This document shows positions 1 to 12,531 of a stretch of 64,000 nt of DNA, in pieces (within the stretch, counting starts at the first letter, position 1; each line of letters starts with the position of its first letter). The stretch spans positions 1,442,001-1,506,000 of the forward strand of contig BSDZ01000020.1 of NCBI GenBank assembly GCA_030268105.1. The letters are read 5' to 3'. This DNA is from Volvox africanus (lineage: Eukaryota; Chlorophyta; Chlorophyceae; Chlamydomonadales; Volvocaceae). Below the pieces are notes generated by a model, which saw only the letters and a list, made by a program, of their open reading frames with translations, did not search any database and was not told the origin of the DNA. The translations under genes were made by a program, and so were the position numbers.

Positions 1-254
1 CAATAACCTGGAGATTGCCGGGGGGTACGACAACAGAAACACGTTAACAGATCGATTCCCCCGAAATCACACGACCCAAATGAAAAGCCACTCCCCCTTT
101 CTGCTCTCCCCCCCCACACACACCTCTCGAGACACCCAAATCTATCCTGTCCCTACACCTCAAACACCACATACACACACACACAGACCCACGTGTGTTC
201 ACACACACACAGTCAGGCACATACAAGTACGCAAATACACACACACAGACCCAC

Positions 255-2044
255 CTTCTGAGTGGGCTTCCCCGCGCCGTGTCCCGCCTTCATTTCCAAC
301 CTAGCCAATATGGGATTGCGCTGCGTTGGGGAGGGGCTCGCCCCCGGCCCCGCCAGCTCGTACTGCAATGTCGCCAACATCTTGAGCGAATGTAGAGGGA
401 CCACCCTGTCGTCGTGATCGCCTGTGTAAGGTATACAGACAGACAGATAGACAGACATATAGATAGATAGTCAGATAGATGGATAGATGCTAGTTCTTTT
501 CGACAGTTAAAATGATGTGTTTTAGTTATGAGAAATTGAAGGGAGTTTTTATTTGTAAGTATCTGTACGACAGTTATTACCTGTGGCAAAGATCATGGCG
601 GGGTACTGCCTGGTGCCTCCCAACGGCTGCCGTACATTGTGTAGTGGTGAGTACGGAAAGATGTATGCGAAGTCGGAGGCCTTATCCGGGTCGCCGTAGT
701 CGGTCATCCAGGCATGTCCGACTGTGAACTTGTGGAATCGCAGCATGTCGAGAACTCCCACCTGGGCAGTCGGGGAAGAGTGTGTGTGTTTGTGTGAATG
801 CGTCGGGCGGGTTGGGGACCGCGGGGTGGGGTTTGGGTTTGGGTTTGGGGGGAACAAGACGGAGGAATGGCACTGTATATATACATATATACATATATAC
901 CCGGTGCTTGTCCTCTAAGGGTAAATTGCCCACAATCTAGCACCCTATATATCATATCATATCATATCTCATCACGGGTCAGGCAGTACATGAGAAATAT
1001 ACTGCCAAGAGTGAGACAGCAGGGTACGGCTCTCTGCTCTGCTGCTGGACGAGCGGACGAGCGAGTATCCTGTCAACGATTTGTAGGATATCTCGAGTAG
1101 ATTGCTGAAACGTGAGATAGCGGGTTTCTGCAAAGACTACGTTACACGCCCGAGCCCAACCAGGGCGATAATGAACAATGGTGGGACGGAGAGGGAAAGG
1201 ACGCGCCGACAAGCTTAGAAGACCGATACTGCTTTTCCAGTATCAGGCGGCGAGGTGCCAGTGAAATATTGATGCACAGCGCAGATATGCTCAAGTGCAT
1301 CTCACTCATCATACGTGGAATATATTTATATCCACTATCCTGGTACTGAGGCACCGCCAGTGGAATAAATATATGTATACAATTATATATATTTATTTAT
1401 TATATATTTATATTTGCACATGTTTGCAATTAACCCAAAACATAGCAATGTTATAAGTCAATGAGTTGATGATTCATAACCCGCTGTGCCCACACCATTT
1501 ATCCAACCCATCCCATCCCGCAGCTGGTTTGGATGAATGGACAGATTAGTCAATGAACGTTGTACAATGTGAATGGAACCTCTGCGACCCGTGGGGCTAC
1601 ACTCAAATGGCCACACTCACTTGCGCCAGCACGCAGGCGTACAGGTCAGGTCGCTGATTGGCGCAAGCCGCCACCAGCAGACCCCCGTTCGACCCCCCCT
1701 GGATCGTCAAACTGGACGGAGAGCAGTAGCGCTCGCTAATCAGGAACTCTGCGCACGCCTGCGTGTCGGTGTGTTTTTGCACGAGTACGTCAGCGTGGCG
1801 TCGCGTGTGGTGTTTAGTGGTTGAAGGTGGGTTTGGGGGGAAATGAGGGGGACTGGGGGAGAGGGGAAAGAGGAGGCTGCGTGCAGTATTGCAGTAATAA
1901 TAGCGCACTAAATAGTAATTTTTAAATAACACAAAACTACAAAACTTACATAACTGTTAGAACGGTATAAACCCAAAGTATTTGAGAGCTAAGGAAATGA
2001 GCCATCTTAATAAATGCGTGCGGGGCGGTGGTGGGGGCGCCCAA

Positions 2045-2093
<49 letters not shown>

Positions 2094-5000
2094 TTTGGTT
2101 GAGGGGTGTGTTGCGTGACGGTGTGACGACCACCACATCACGACTTGACGACGGGGGAGGGAGGGGAAACTCACAGACATACACACACACGCCCCCAGAC
2201 CATCCACCGTCTACCTGGAAATCGTCGAACACGTTCTGCTTGTTCTCCTTCGACCCCGCGTCACGCCACGCAGTGCCGTACTCTCCCCCCCCTCGGAGGT
2301 TGGCCTGCGGCAGTACACATGCAAATGGTAAAACGTACGACAGCAGTAAAGAGTACGATGATACAGCAGCCACACGACATGATACGAATGTTGCAAGCGT
2401 ACACTTTGGTCGCGGATTAAGCTCCGGATCTAAGAATTGGAGATTAGCTATTTATTTTATCAAATAATCTCCCCATCCCAATCCCCCCTTATAGCAGCAG
2501 AATAAACACACACACACATATACGGCACGAATCACACGGTTTGCGATCCCCAACCACAGGCTACCATCCGGCTAACCACCAACTGTAACAACGACCACAC
2601 TTACTACCCATACCCGTACTCACCAATGCAAAGACGCCGTTATACCCGCGCATGAACGCCAGACGACTCGCACTGAACCCAGGGGTCATTGACGCGTTGA
2701 AGCCGCCGTAACCGTACAGCAGGGTAGGCGCGGTGCCATCCAGTACGACACCCTTGCGGTGGGTGATAAACATTGGGACGTGGGTTCCATCCCGGGAGGG
2801 CACGAAAACCTGCAAAACACACACACGGCGAGATTAATGTTCCTGTTGTAATACATTTAACCATACTATTCATAAAAAAACATATGCTTAACCTGTTTCC
2901 ATTTTTGTCGTATTAAGACACATATTTATGTATTCATCATACATCGTTACGAAATAAGCCTGTTGAGTCCCTTGGATGCCGTACACATCGTACACATGTA
3001 CGACATCGCACGATCCCCAAGCGCACATATACAGGTACTCGGATCTGACCTGCTTGGTGACAAAATCCTCGGGATTGTGATCGTCCACTTGCAGTTTGGT
3101 ACGACGGTACAGCTTGGGTTCCAAGGGGGCGCCGGGGGCGGTGTCCAAACGATACAGCGCACCTGTTAAGATGTCGTACATACACATGAACACACGCGTG
3201 TACGTGCCTGCTTGAGAAAACACATCTGCAAGAAATGAAGACCTAAAATCCGAATGTACAACAAAGATAAAAATCTCCATTAGTAGCACGTTAAGGGTTT
3301 ACTAGTTGGGGAAACGAAAAACTGAAAATAGGTTGAAGATAAAATAATAATGCTTTTATATTCCTTAGAGTAGAACTCGCTCTTTCATGGTTATGCTGTC
3401 CTGGTTAAAATAGGTACGGTAGTTGTACGGGTACTGGGGCTTGCTGCCCCAGTTCCCTGCACTTCCACCGTCTTGACCGAGATGGTGGAGAGCAAAATAA
3501 TTTGAGGAAAGAGACACAAACAGACAAAGACCAAATGAAGTTTACACACGCGTATCAACATCTCCAAAACCCCCTCGCACTCTTCGGGGTAGATTGTTGC
3601 GATTTGGTTAATTGGTTTGTTGGCAATCCAAAGGTTCACATCTGTACAAAGTTAGGCTATAATCGTCGGAACATTGTACGATAAAAATCAACTGACAACT
3701 GAATGTAAGAAAATTTTTCTTGTTTCACCTAAAAGCAGGATCTAAGAGTTTTCAGTTTTTGTAGGCCAAAATGGAATGGCACAAGCACAAAAACAAGCCG
3801 TGCATATCCCGACAGCAAATTACGAAAAATGCGCCTTTTGGCGGGAATCATGACCGCACATGAGAAATGCAGCTTGGGAAACGTAAAAAATAGGTTTGAG
3901 AAGAAGAATGCAAAAGCATGCATTTTTATTTATCAAGGCAGGCGCCCGTGCATTTCGCGAAGGCAAAATTCCTGGGGGTCTTACGTGGCTAGCAATTCTT
4001 CGTACCACTTCCTAACTTGTTATATATAGCCATGCTCTTCTCCTCGAGCTCCTTGAATTGTGCTATCTTGAATGCAACCAGATTTTCATTTAAAAATATT
4101 TCGCACCTTAAGAACATTTTACGATACGACTGTAGAAATTCCCAGGGGCCTTCCATCACTACCACTCCTTACAGTAGGAGTGGATGTATGACAAGAACAA
4201 GAAATAAAATAACATAAATTAATAAAAATAATGTTTTTTTATCAAATTAATAAAATTACAAATAATATAAACAAAAACTAAAAACTGTACGATTACCAGC
4301 TTAGGAAATTATAGCGGTAGCAATAATTCAAAAGAAAAACTGAAAACAAAATAATAAAACAAAATAGAAATCAAAATCAAACAAACAATTAAATCTTGAC
4401 TAGATCTTTAAGAAGACAAATAAAAGAACACAACAAGGCACATTTTGCACGCCATCAAAGAACACATAGGCACCCACCCTGAAACTCTGGCATACACACA
4501 CGCACGTGTACCCCTCCCCCTACCCCGCATGCCTCGTTTACTCGTCTTACCCCCCTCCCCCTCCCCCACCTGGCTCCACAAAGTCGGTGAAGGAAAAGAA
4601 AAACTCCGTGTCCTTCCGGTCCCCGCTGAGTGCACCCACACTGCCCAGTCCAGGGAGGGGCAGCTCCCGGATCAAGGCCCCACTGGAGAGTGAGCGAAGC
4701 TGAAGAGCCCCGACCTGGTGTCAGGCACGAACACGAGTACGAGTACAAGTACGACTTAGCGGAACGGAGAGCACGGAGATTCAGCGAAATATGGATGTTC
4801 GGTAAGACATGCTGCAGATTTATGGGGGCATACAAACTTAGACACGCACATTCAAGCAAATACAGATACACATACATACACACACATACATATACACACA
4901 AAAAGGGCACACACACATACGCACATACACACACGCACAAGGCGTCCACTTTCCCCGTCAAAGCTGCTTTTCATCCTCTCCTAACCGACAAACAACCCCC

Positions 5001-8000
5001 CAACCGCTAACTGCACATGCCCGATCAAAACCCTATCCTTCACTCGTTTTCTGTTCTCACTCACCACATCGCGCAGGTAGCGAACCACCATGGTGTCGCC
5101 CTTCAGTGCCAGGACCCCCTGCGCGGTATGTGACGATATAGGGTTGTGAAAACGAGTGTTCGTGTGGGTGCTGCGATAGAGGGGGATGGAGGGGGTGTGG
5201 GAAGAGGACGTGTTTCAGGAGGAGGGGGGAGGAGGGGGAGGAGGGGGAGGAGGGGGAGGAGGGGGAGGAGGGGGAGGAGGGAGGAGGAGGGGGAGGAGGG
5301 GGAGGAGGGGGAGGAGGGGGAGGAGGGGGAGGAGGGGGAGGAGGGGGAGGAGGGGGAGGAGGGGGAGGAGGGGGAGGAGGGGGGAGGAGGGGGAGGAGGG
5401 GGAGGAGGGGGAGGAAAGACGAAAACACAAAGTACTGCAGATGAAGATGCCCACATCACCATCATGAGGTGGTGGAAATTTTTGATTTTTAATTTTGTAT
5501 TATACACTTTTGGTATGCCAACAAGCAACCCTCGGGATGGGTGGAAGTGGTAAGACAGAATGTACGGAATGCGGTGTGAGGAATATCCGCACTGTCGTAC
5601 CTTAAGTACATCTTTATCGTGCTCTGGGATGTGGTCCGGCCACGAGGCAGGGCGGCCCGCGTTGTTGAAATCCGCAACTTTGACCAGCCTTGGGTGAAGG
5701 TTAGGGTTTTAGGGTTTGGGTTTGACCAGCAACAGGGGGGGCGGAATACGGCAAAAAGGGGTTGTTAAAAGCGGTCACATAAATCTCTATTCAATATTCA
5801 CATCATTATAAGAATGGTAAACAAGAATCGGAATATTCGGTCACAAGATTTACAAATGGATATATAGCTATATCTTGGCTTCCTAGCATGTAAGGGTACG
5901 GCGGTACGGCAGACAGATGATAATACACATGCACGCACCTGTATCGCGGCGCATTCAAATTGGTGGTGATGTAAAATGTGGTTCCGTCATTAGCCACCAC
6001 CGAGAACGCCGCGGAGAAATCCGTTACGAGCTTAACTAACGGCAGTTTCTTGGATCCTGCGTGTACGACAACGGCAAGTTACAATAACCAATCATGTTAC
6101 TTGCATCTCGTCTTCATCCTTGTAACCGTAACAAGACGACACATTTATGTATTTGGGTGTTACACTGGGGGCGACTTGCCCTCCAAAGACGAGCACCTGG
6201 GGTCCTGACCGGACCGAGCCACAGCGCAGGGGAGGAACACGTGGCTTTGTCTGTCTGTCCTGCCAAGTGCTCCCCCTCTCACTCGGGCCAGCGAACCCTC
6301 ACAGGCTCTCGCCTGGCCACTCACAGAGCACTCAGGGCCACCAATAAACCATAGAAGGGCTCAACGGAAAATGGGGGACGACTAGCTGCTAAAAAGGACG
6401 GGGAACCCTCTCTCCTCTAAACCGAAACTGATCTGGCAAGAGTCTGACAAACACACACAGACACATTTATGTGTTCGAGACACACGCACACATACACATT
6501 CGTACGCCCTACGTCCCACGTACCTTTAAAAAAATCGTACTTTGACCAGTCCGTGTGGCCCTCCTGCGTCTTATCGAGTGCCTGCGAGTGTGAGAAAATA
6601 AAATGAATTGTATTTTTTACATACACAAATATACATAAAGCAATTTGAAGAAAATAAACTAATATGTTATTTTTGTCGAAATAATTCGTATGAATATTAT
6701 ACAATATTTTGTAGTATGGGACCAAAGGATGTGTGAAGTTCAGTCAGCTGATCCTCAATGCACAAAAAACCGTTACTAACCCCTTGGAAGAGGAGCTGGA
6801 GGTTCGGGAGGGAGACGACGCTGCCGTACATGCCGTACAGGGCGTATAAATGAACTACATCGCAGGGTAGAATAACGAGGGCTGCAGCAGGGTACCTACA
6901 TCCTAGCCACCCCTGCACGGTGGGTTATCGTACAAATGTCCGTTCCGTACCTGGATGTCCACGACGTACAGGAGGTTGGCGGGCACACACCCCTGGCTGA
7001 CGTACAACACCACAAACCTACGCTCAGGGGACAGGGGGCAGGCAGTAGGTGTGAGGGGCGAGGGAAGGGGAGAAGAAAATACCCGATGATGCATGCCCAA
7101 CACGACAATACAAGATGCATTTCGAACAATATATTGTACGGCAGTTTCTTGTACGATAATCGTACCTGCCGTCTTCAGTGACACTGGCGCCGGTCATCCA
7201 AGTGGGGTGGTCGGGGGTGGCCCAAATGACGGGGTCTGAAGCCTGGTTGGTCAGCGGGATCAGTGTACAGCGGGATCAGTGTACAGCGCACAAACCCATA
7301 AAATACAAAAACACAATAAAATGATATGAACCTAATAGTCGATATTATGGAAAAGGAAGGGATCTTACGTTCCGAATGCCGAATTGGGACATTAATCACC
7401 AAAGCCCAGGAAACAAAGAGAGAGTGTGTGTTTGGAGGGGGAGGGGTAACGCGGGGAATCTGTACGGAAAATGAAACCTGATTTGACGTGTGTGGAAGAA
7501 AAGTGGAGTATTGCTTATTGAACGTCATGACATCAGCCCCAGGGAATGCAGATTCTCACGTACGACAGATTCTTATGCCGTACCTGAGGCGTTCCCAGCA
7601 CGTGGTAGCACAACAGCTGGTTAGTGTTCGTGTCGGTTTCCGTACCCAGGTCCGCTGGCCGAGAGGCGGGGTCTGGATACCTAAAAATCAGTTAGCTTGT
7701 TGGTTAGATAACAACGGTAATATGGTTGGCCAACCAGCCGTCAAACCAGCCGCCCATTCTGGCCACGATAATGACTAAATGGTTATCAAAAGCTGTTGGT
7801 AGTTAGTCGTTGGTGGTTATCGTACCTGTTATAGAAGAATCCTCGATTATCGTGAGTCCACGACAAGCTGCTGAACTTGACGTACTCGAGCTTGTCCTCC
7901 AGGGAGGTGGGTGGCGAGTCCGAGTCGGGGACGCGAAGGATCTGCGTTTGCCCGCGCACACATACACATGCACGTCGACATCGTGATCAATAGAAAAAAA

Positions 8001-10510
8001 TAACCATGCATTAAAGACGTAATGATGAGGAAGTAAATAAGAGCAAAATACTTGAAATGAAAACATTTAAAAGAGATCACGATACGAATATGAAGAATAA
8101 TTAAGACTGAGGAGGAGACTTCAAAAAGTATATTTACAAAATCATATTTCTGATAACAATCATTATCGCAAAATTTATATACAAAAATATAATAGCTAAC
8201 GTGTTTTTTGCACCCGTTTCTGAAGTCCCCTATTTGTCACCCAACCAACCAACTGAATTAAGTACAGTTTTCGGTACGGAAGGGTCTAAGCGCCCGTTAG
8301 CGTGTCGCTATGCATCATACACCCACACGCATCCTCACCCTTAATATACACACACACACCAATACCGAACCTGAATTGTGTTCCAGTCGCTACCGCCCTT
8401 TGAGAGGCTGTACGCGGCGAGACTGCACATGGCAGGAGAAGAGGAGGTGGTGGGGTGGGGGTGAGGGTGAGGGTGGGGGTGAGGGTGGAGGGAGAGGTAG
8501 GGGGCGCGGGGGAGAAGCCGCCCGGTTAGGCGTGTAACGAATATTCATACACATACATGTTCGTGTTTGTGTGTGTGTGTAATATGCCGTACACATGCAC
8601 GTACGGCATACGGGAAACTCCCCAATACACATACACATAAGCACACGCACGAGCCCATACCACATACATTCACACGAAGACACACACCCTCGTACCTCCC
8701 GTCATCCGTCCACTGCATGTCGGAGAGTGCCGTAGTCCCGTCCTCTGACAATTTGTTGGGGTCGAAAAACACAACCGGCTCCGAATCCAGAGAGGACATG
8801 CCGTACAACACGTAGTGCTGCTGTAGCCCGCTGTTGTGGTAGTAGTAGTACCGGCCTTTGAGGACCCCAAAGGGGGGGGGCGAAGGGGGAGATGGGGTCG
8901 GGGGTGGGAGGAAAGCATCGAATAGGAGTAACTAGGGGTGAATTTATGGGAAGGTGGTGTTTTATGGTTTTAGGGTTTTCAAAGTTATATCGTGAGAGAG
9001 GTTCTCCACAAGAAGGGAAGTAGCGGCTGAATTTTGGATCGCGTTCAACGACCCCTTTGTCGGATCCTATTGTTGGCAAATTCGGCTAATTTCAGCAAAC
9101 CTCGTACAAATCGCATAAAGGCGTACGACACATACACATACATATATATGTATCTACATCGACATAAACAACCTTCGAATCCCCCCAACCCCGAAACTCA
9201 CTTCCCGCTCGGAAGGGTGCCCCGAACTTTGGATAATCAAACAATGCCGTGAACAGCTTCCTGTGATGTACGGCAAATCGGAGAGGAACGTGGGAGCGGT
9301 GAGAACGACAATCGACAGCAAAATCAGAAACCCAGACATTAATATTTTAATAAATGACGAAATATTCCGAAAAAGGTTTGGGAACGAAATTCTGAAATAA
9401 TATCATTAGTATTATTATTGGAACCCATCAGGTCCAACGGAAAACCACCAACAGTTCAACCGATAACTGGATAACTAACCTAAATGGTGCCCTCGTATCA
9501 CACTCTGCCAGCACTTCCTCAGTCAGCTTGTTCTGGAGCTCCACGACTGCATACACGTGTATTTATGTATCTGTGTGTGTGTTTGTGTTTGTGTATGTGT
9601 GTGTGTGTGTTTGTGTTTGTGTATGTGTGTGTGTGTGTGTTTGTGTTTGTGTATGTGTGTGTGTGTGTGTTTGTGTGTGTGTTTGTGTGTGTGTTTGTGT
9701 TGCAGGAGTGAAGGGATTGGGGTGTGGGTTGGGGGGATTTGGGCGACATTTGCAACACGGCAGGGGAAACAGTAGGAGGAGAGAATCAGCAATCCACCAT
9801 GCATTGTTAAAGGACAAGGTGAAAAGACATGTACGAGGTACGAGACGTGTCTCTCGAGGAGGAAAGTCAACCCCATTTGGTCATAGGGCCCCAACATCCC
9901 CAAATTGGGTCACAAAGATCTTCTCGCCCGTACACCGGGCTGTGCCGCATCTCAATTTTGTAACCCGCCATCGCGAATTCGAATGCTTCACCCCCACCCC
10001 CACCATCACGGAGAACACCAATGAAAAACACACACCACGACAGAATAACCAACTGCAAAAACAACGGGGCCCTATGCGAGTGTGGATGTTTTGAAGATTA
10101 CATTATCAGATGCCTTTGGTGTCGTACAGGTCCCTAGGGGAATCCCCATACTTGACGTGCACGACAGCCACTGGGAGGTATACGACGCCAGTACGACGAG
10201 TCTGACCACGTTTTGGGATTCCCCGGGGGGAGGAGCTTCTCTCCTCTCATGCTGTACCTGTGCCCCGACTTGATGGCGGGTGTCTGATCTGATCTGATCT
10301 GATCTGATCTAATCTGATCTGATCTGGGTCACATACCTGGTGACGTGTGTGTATAATCATATCGGGCTTTTACATTCCGTACATACATATGTGTGAAAGG
10401 GTGTTACACTGCGGAGGTACATATATATACATATATATAGGGTTTATATACACATGTATATACATGTATACATGCAAGTATACACATGTATACACATATA
10501 TACATGCAAG

Positions 10511-10541
<31 letters not shown>

Positions 10542-12052
10542 GAGCATCAAAACCTCTCTCAAAACTCACATTTATGGGTTTCCACCGCATCGGGGTCCTC
10601 AAGCCATCGGTATGGATCGGCCACCTGGACTCCGTGATGGTCTTCCACCACATCTCCCCGAGGAACCTGAGGAAGGGGAGGGGGGGGTTGGGGAGGTGGG
10701 GGGTCCACGGTATAGGATGGCTTAGAATGGCAAATTATTCGCCACTTTTTTCACAGGAAGGGAAGGAGACCATGCATTCGCTCAGGATGTCAAGATGTAG
10801 GGGTCGTGGAGAGAGATGCAACGCGAAAGGTGTCATGCAGTATAGTGTGTGTGAGAGGGGGGAAAGGGGCAAGAGGAAGGGAGGAGAGACTGAGGGAAGG
10901 TGCAAGATCCAGGGGTGAGGGCAGGAAAGGAGGTAAGGGGAGGAGGATACGGGTGTGAAAAGAAGGAAGCTCGCGGAGTCGAGAACCAAATCGAAATCGA
11001 AATCCAAATCCAAATCGAAATCCAAATCGAAACCTGCATCCGGGAGAGGAAATTCACCGACCAGGAGTTAAGGATGTGAATAACCCGGCAACCAAATCTG
11101 TATCATGAAAGGAATCTACAGCGGAGATGAGAGTACGGAAGTGTGTGCAATCTGTTGATCTGATCTGAGTCACGAATGCAGGATTGTTGATGGCTCCAAA
11201 GTTCGCCTCCATGCCCTCCAACCGCCCAACCACCCACCTCCCCCCCCTTAATCACCTGGGGGTAGCGGCTGGGGTCCACTGACAAGCCGGTTTGCGGGGC
11301 TCCTGCGGGAGAGAGAGGGGGGTAAAGTTAGGGTTTCACAGAGGGAACACTGTCATGTGGGGATTGGAGGAGTCCTGTAGCAGCACGAGCAGGTTTGCAG
11401 GAACAGCAGGAGGTGGAGTGTTGGATGGGAGCCCCGGGAGTTACTCTTTCGTTCGGATCTGGAGCCAGTATAAAGGGAATATAAACGTTGTTAGGAATAT
11501 TTAGGGTTTCTTTGCAGGCCATGGAAAGGGGTCGGTCCAAATGCTTGCTTTTGGTTGGTAGCATGACTCGCTGGCATGACTGCACGGAAAGTCTGCAAAG
11601 AAAAGCCTGTTACCATTCTTCGCGAAAGGATCTGAAAAGATGTACAGCATCTCTCTTACGGCTTGTGGAGGGTGTGACATGGTGGGGCCGGAGAATCGTG
11701 AAAACGCGGGTTGTAGATGACTGCACGTATTATAGGCACTGAGCACCCGCTCTACGCTCATTCACGCTCTCGTCAATAATTCCAGCATCACAGTTATCGT
11801 TGATGAACGCAAATCATGATCCATTCTGTTCAATGGAGATGCTCTCGAATAGTGCGATCGGAATTTACCGATAGCAGGAATGGGTCGGACAGGTGGCCAT
11901 GCTTTCCTCCCGAAAAAACGATTGAAGGTAAGGAGGCTACGTCGGGCTGCGGGCACAAGCTTCGGGCCTGCAAGCCATACCGCTGCTCCAATCGCTGTTA
12001 AGCCTGCTGCACCGGCCATAGTGATAACCGTCGAGTGTCTCGGCCTTGACAT
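255..12052 (-). CDS. Prolyl oligopeptidase (S9A serine peptidase), 3' end outside window
   Basis: Cleaves short peptides after proline. Phase-consistent exons, 5' to 3' on the minus strand: 12052-11869, 11302-11256, 10666-10570, 9546-9480, 9260-9202, 8855-8696, 8422-8371, 7941-7826, 7680-7584, 7242-7166, 7017-6951, 6581-6524, 6056-5939, 5688-5601, 5118-5065, 4714-4570, 3162-3050, 2809-2624, 2304-2215, 1758-1621, 761-581, 421-255. They give 787 codons; a final exon of perhaps 25-30 codons must lie left of the window. The N-terminal family signature [10 protein letters not shown] is in exon 3, the beta-propeller follows, then the alpha/beta hydrolase. The catalytic triad is complete: Ser648 in GGSNGG, Asp in DHDDRVVP (about 733-740), His779 in KAGHGAGKP. 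Residues 9-29 form an unusual N-terminal hydrophobic segment, a possible membrane anchor or targeting sequence. The ATG at 12052 opens an exon whose phase fits the next one. Introns hold (GT)n, (GGAGGG)n and AT-rich tracts. Family assignment is very secure; single splice sites are predictions. Confidence 0.95.
966..1060 (+). repeat. 95-bp dispersed repeat, copy 1
   Basis: Matches 25864-25958 with one visible difference over 95 bp; shared core GGCAGTACATGAGAAATA, and both end at GAGCGGACGA. It sits in the intron between the POP exons at 1758-1621 and 761-581. The sequence continues at 1124 into a second repeat family that is not next to the other copy. Confidence 0.9.
1124..1211 (+). repeat. 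Dispersed repeat family 2, copy 1
   Basis: Shares a long block (cores ACTACGTTACACGCC and AATGGTGGGACGGAGAGGG) with 38355-38441 in the same orientation and with 27655-27745 inverted. This is the shortest of the three copies and lies in a POP intron. Confidence 0.88.
2047..2091. repeat. (GT)n microsatellite in POP intron
   Basis: Perfect dinucleotide run in the intron between exons 2304-2215 and 1758-1621. Confidence 0.98.
5218..5415. repeat. (GGAGGG)n tract in POP intron
   Basis: About 33 near-perfect hexamers, one slipped unit at 5280-5290 and one extra G near 5380. It lies in the intron between exons 5688-5601 and 5118-5065. The plus strand has strong G-quadruplex potential; the transcribed RNA is C-rich. 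Confidence 0.98.
5697..5727 (+). repeat. Short telomere-like tract
   Basis: Contains GTTAGGGTTTTAGGGTTTGGG, i.e. TTTTAGGG/TTTAGGG-type units known from algal telomeres. Similar GGGTTTTAGGGTTTT pieces occur near 8965 and 16608. These are short interstitial occurrences, not a chromosome end. Confidence 0.6.
7253..7286. repeat. 17-bp direct duplication in POP intron
   Basis: AGCGGGATCAGTGTACA is present twice in tandem, just upstream of the exon starting at 7242 (minus strand). Confidence 0.85.
9572..9700. repeat. GT-rich microsatellite in POP intron
   Basis: (GT)n interrupted by TTTGTGTTTGTGTATG units, immediately upstream of the acceptor of the exon starting at 9546. Confidence 0.97.
10283..10325. 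repeat. (CTGAT)n pentanucleotide repeat
   Basis: Eight or nine CTGAT/CTAAT units in the POP intron between exons 10666-10570 and 9546-9480. Confidence 0.95.
10983..11035. repeat. AAATCG/AAATCC hexamer array
   Basis: About nine units alternating AAATCG and AAATCC in the POP intron between exons 11302-11256 and 10666-10570. Confidence 0.93.
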
Positions 12053-12531
12053 TTTAAAAGAAAAACAGTTAAGAGATATATGCCAAGAGTATTGTTATTT
12101 AGCCTCAGACATACAACCTAAGGTCCAACCGCTTCTGAGGAAGCAATTTTAAGACTCCCGACAAGTAGACTCGGATGCGAAAGTAAATCGTTGACCAAGG
12201 AAACACAGAAACGCTACGATTGAACGTGATCCGTTTTTGTTATGGTTAAGATGTTAACATCACTTTCATAACAACGCCGTACAACGAGAACTGTGCATGC
12301 TCTCTAGGTGGATATTTTCCAGCATGTCGAAAGAAGGATCCGTTTTCACAACACTTAAGGCTGTTGCATTTTTCTCATCACGACGGTTATTCGTATATGT
12401 GATCCGCCCAACGCAGCTGGGTTGTCTAAATGGCAAAATCTGAATTATTATTCAAAGCGAGCATTAATATCATCTACTCCTAGCTACGACACATTTCCCG
12501 CAACGCTCGAATCGAAGCTGCACGGCTGACG
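12053..12531. promoter_or_regulatory. Divergent 5' region between prolyl oligopeptidase and CrtI-like gene
   Basis: These 479 bp separate the start codons of two genes transcribed away from each other, so both 5' UTRs and core promoters must lie here or overlap it. I see no clear TATA box and no other gene. The shared use of the region is inferred from gene orientation only. Confidence 0.45.

Noticed and set aside
3391..3520. Possible POP exon reading [16 protein letters not shown]
   Set aside because: It would fit phase after exon 4714-4570 but runs into a stop without a usable donor, while exon 3162-3050 continues the family alignment directly.
6782..6835. Possible POP exon
   Set aside because: It has splice-like borders, but in the required frame it encodes Arg/Pro-rich sequence unlike the family; direct joining of 6951 to 6581 fits phase and homology.
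10100..10230. Possible POP exon near 10.1-10.2 kb
   Set aside because: The exons at 10666-10570 and 9546-9480 join seamlessly as THK-FVELQN, leaving no room for it.
11501..11600. Possible second exon of POP
   Set aside because: Neither frame resembles the family, and exon 1 (ending 11869) joins 11302-11256 in perfect phase.
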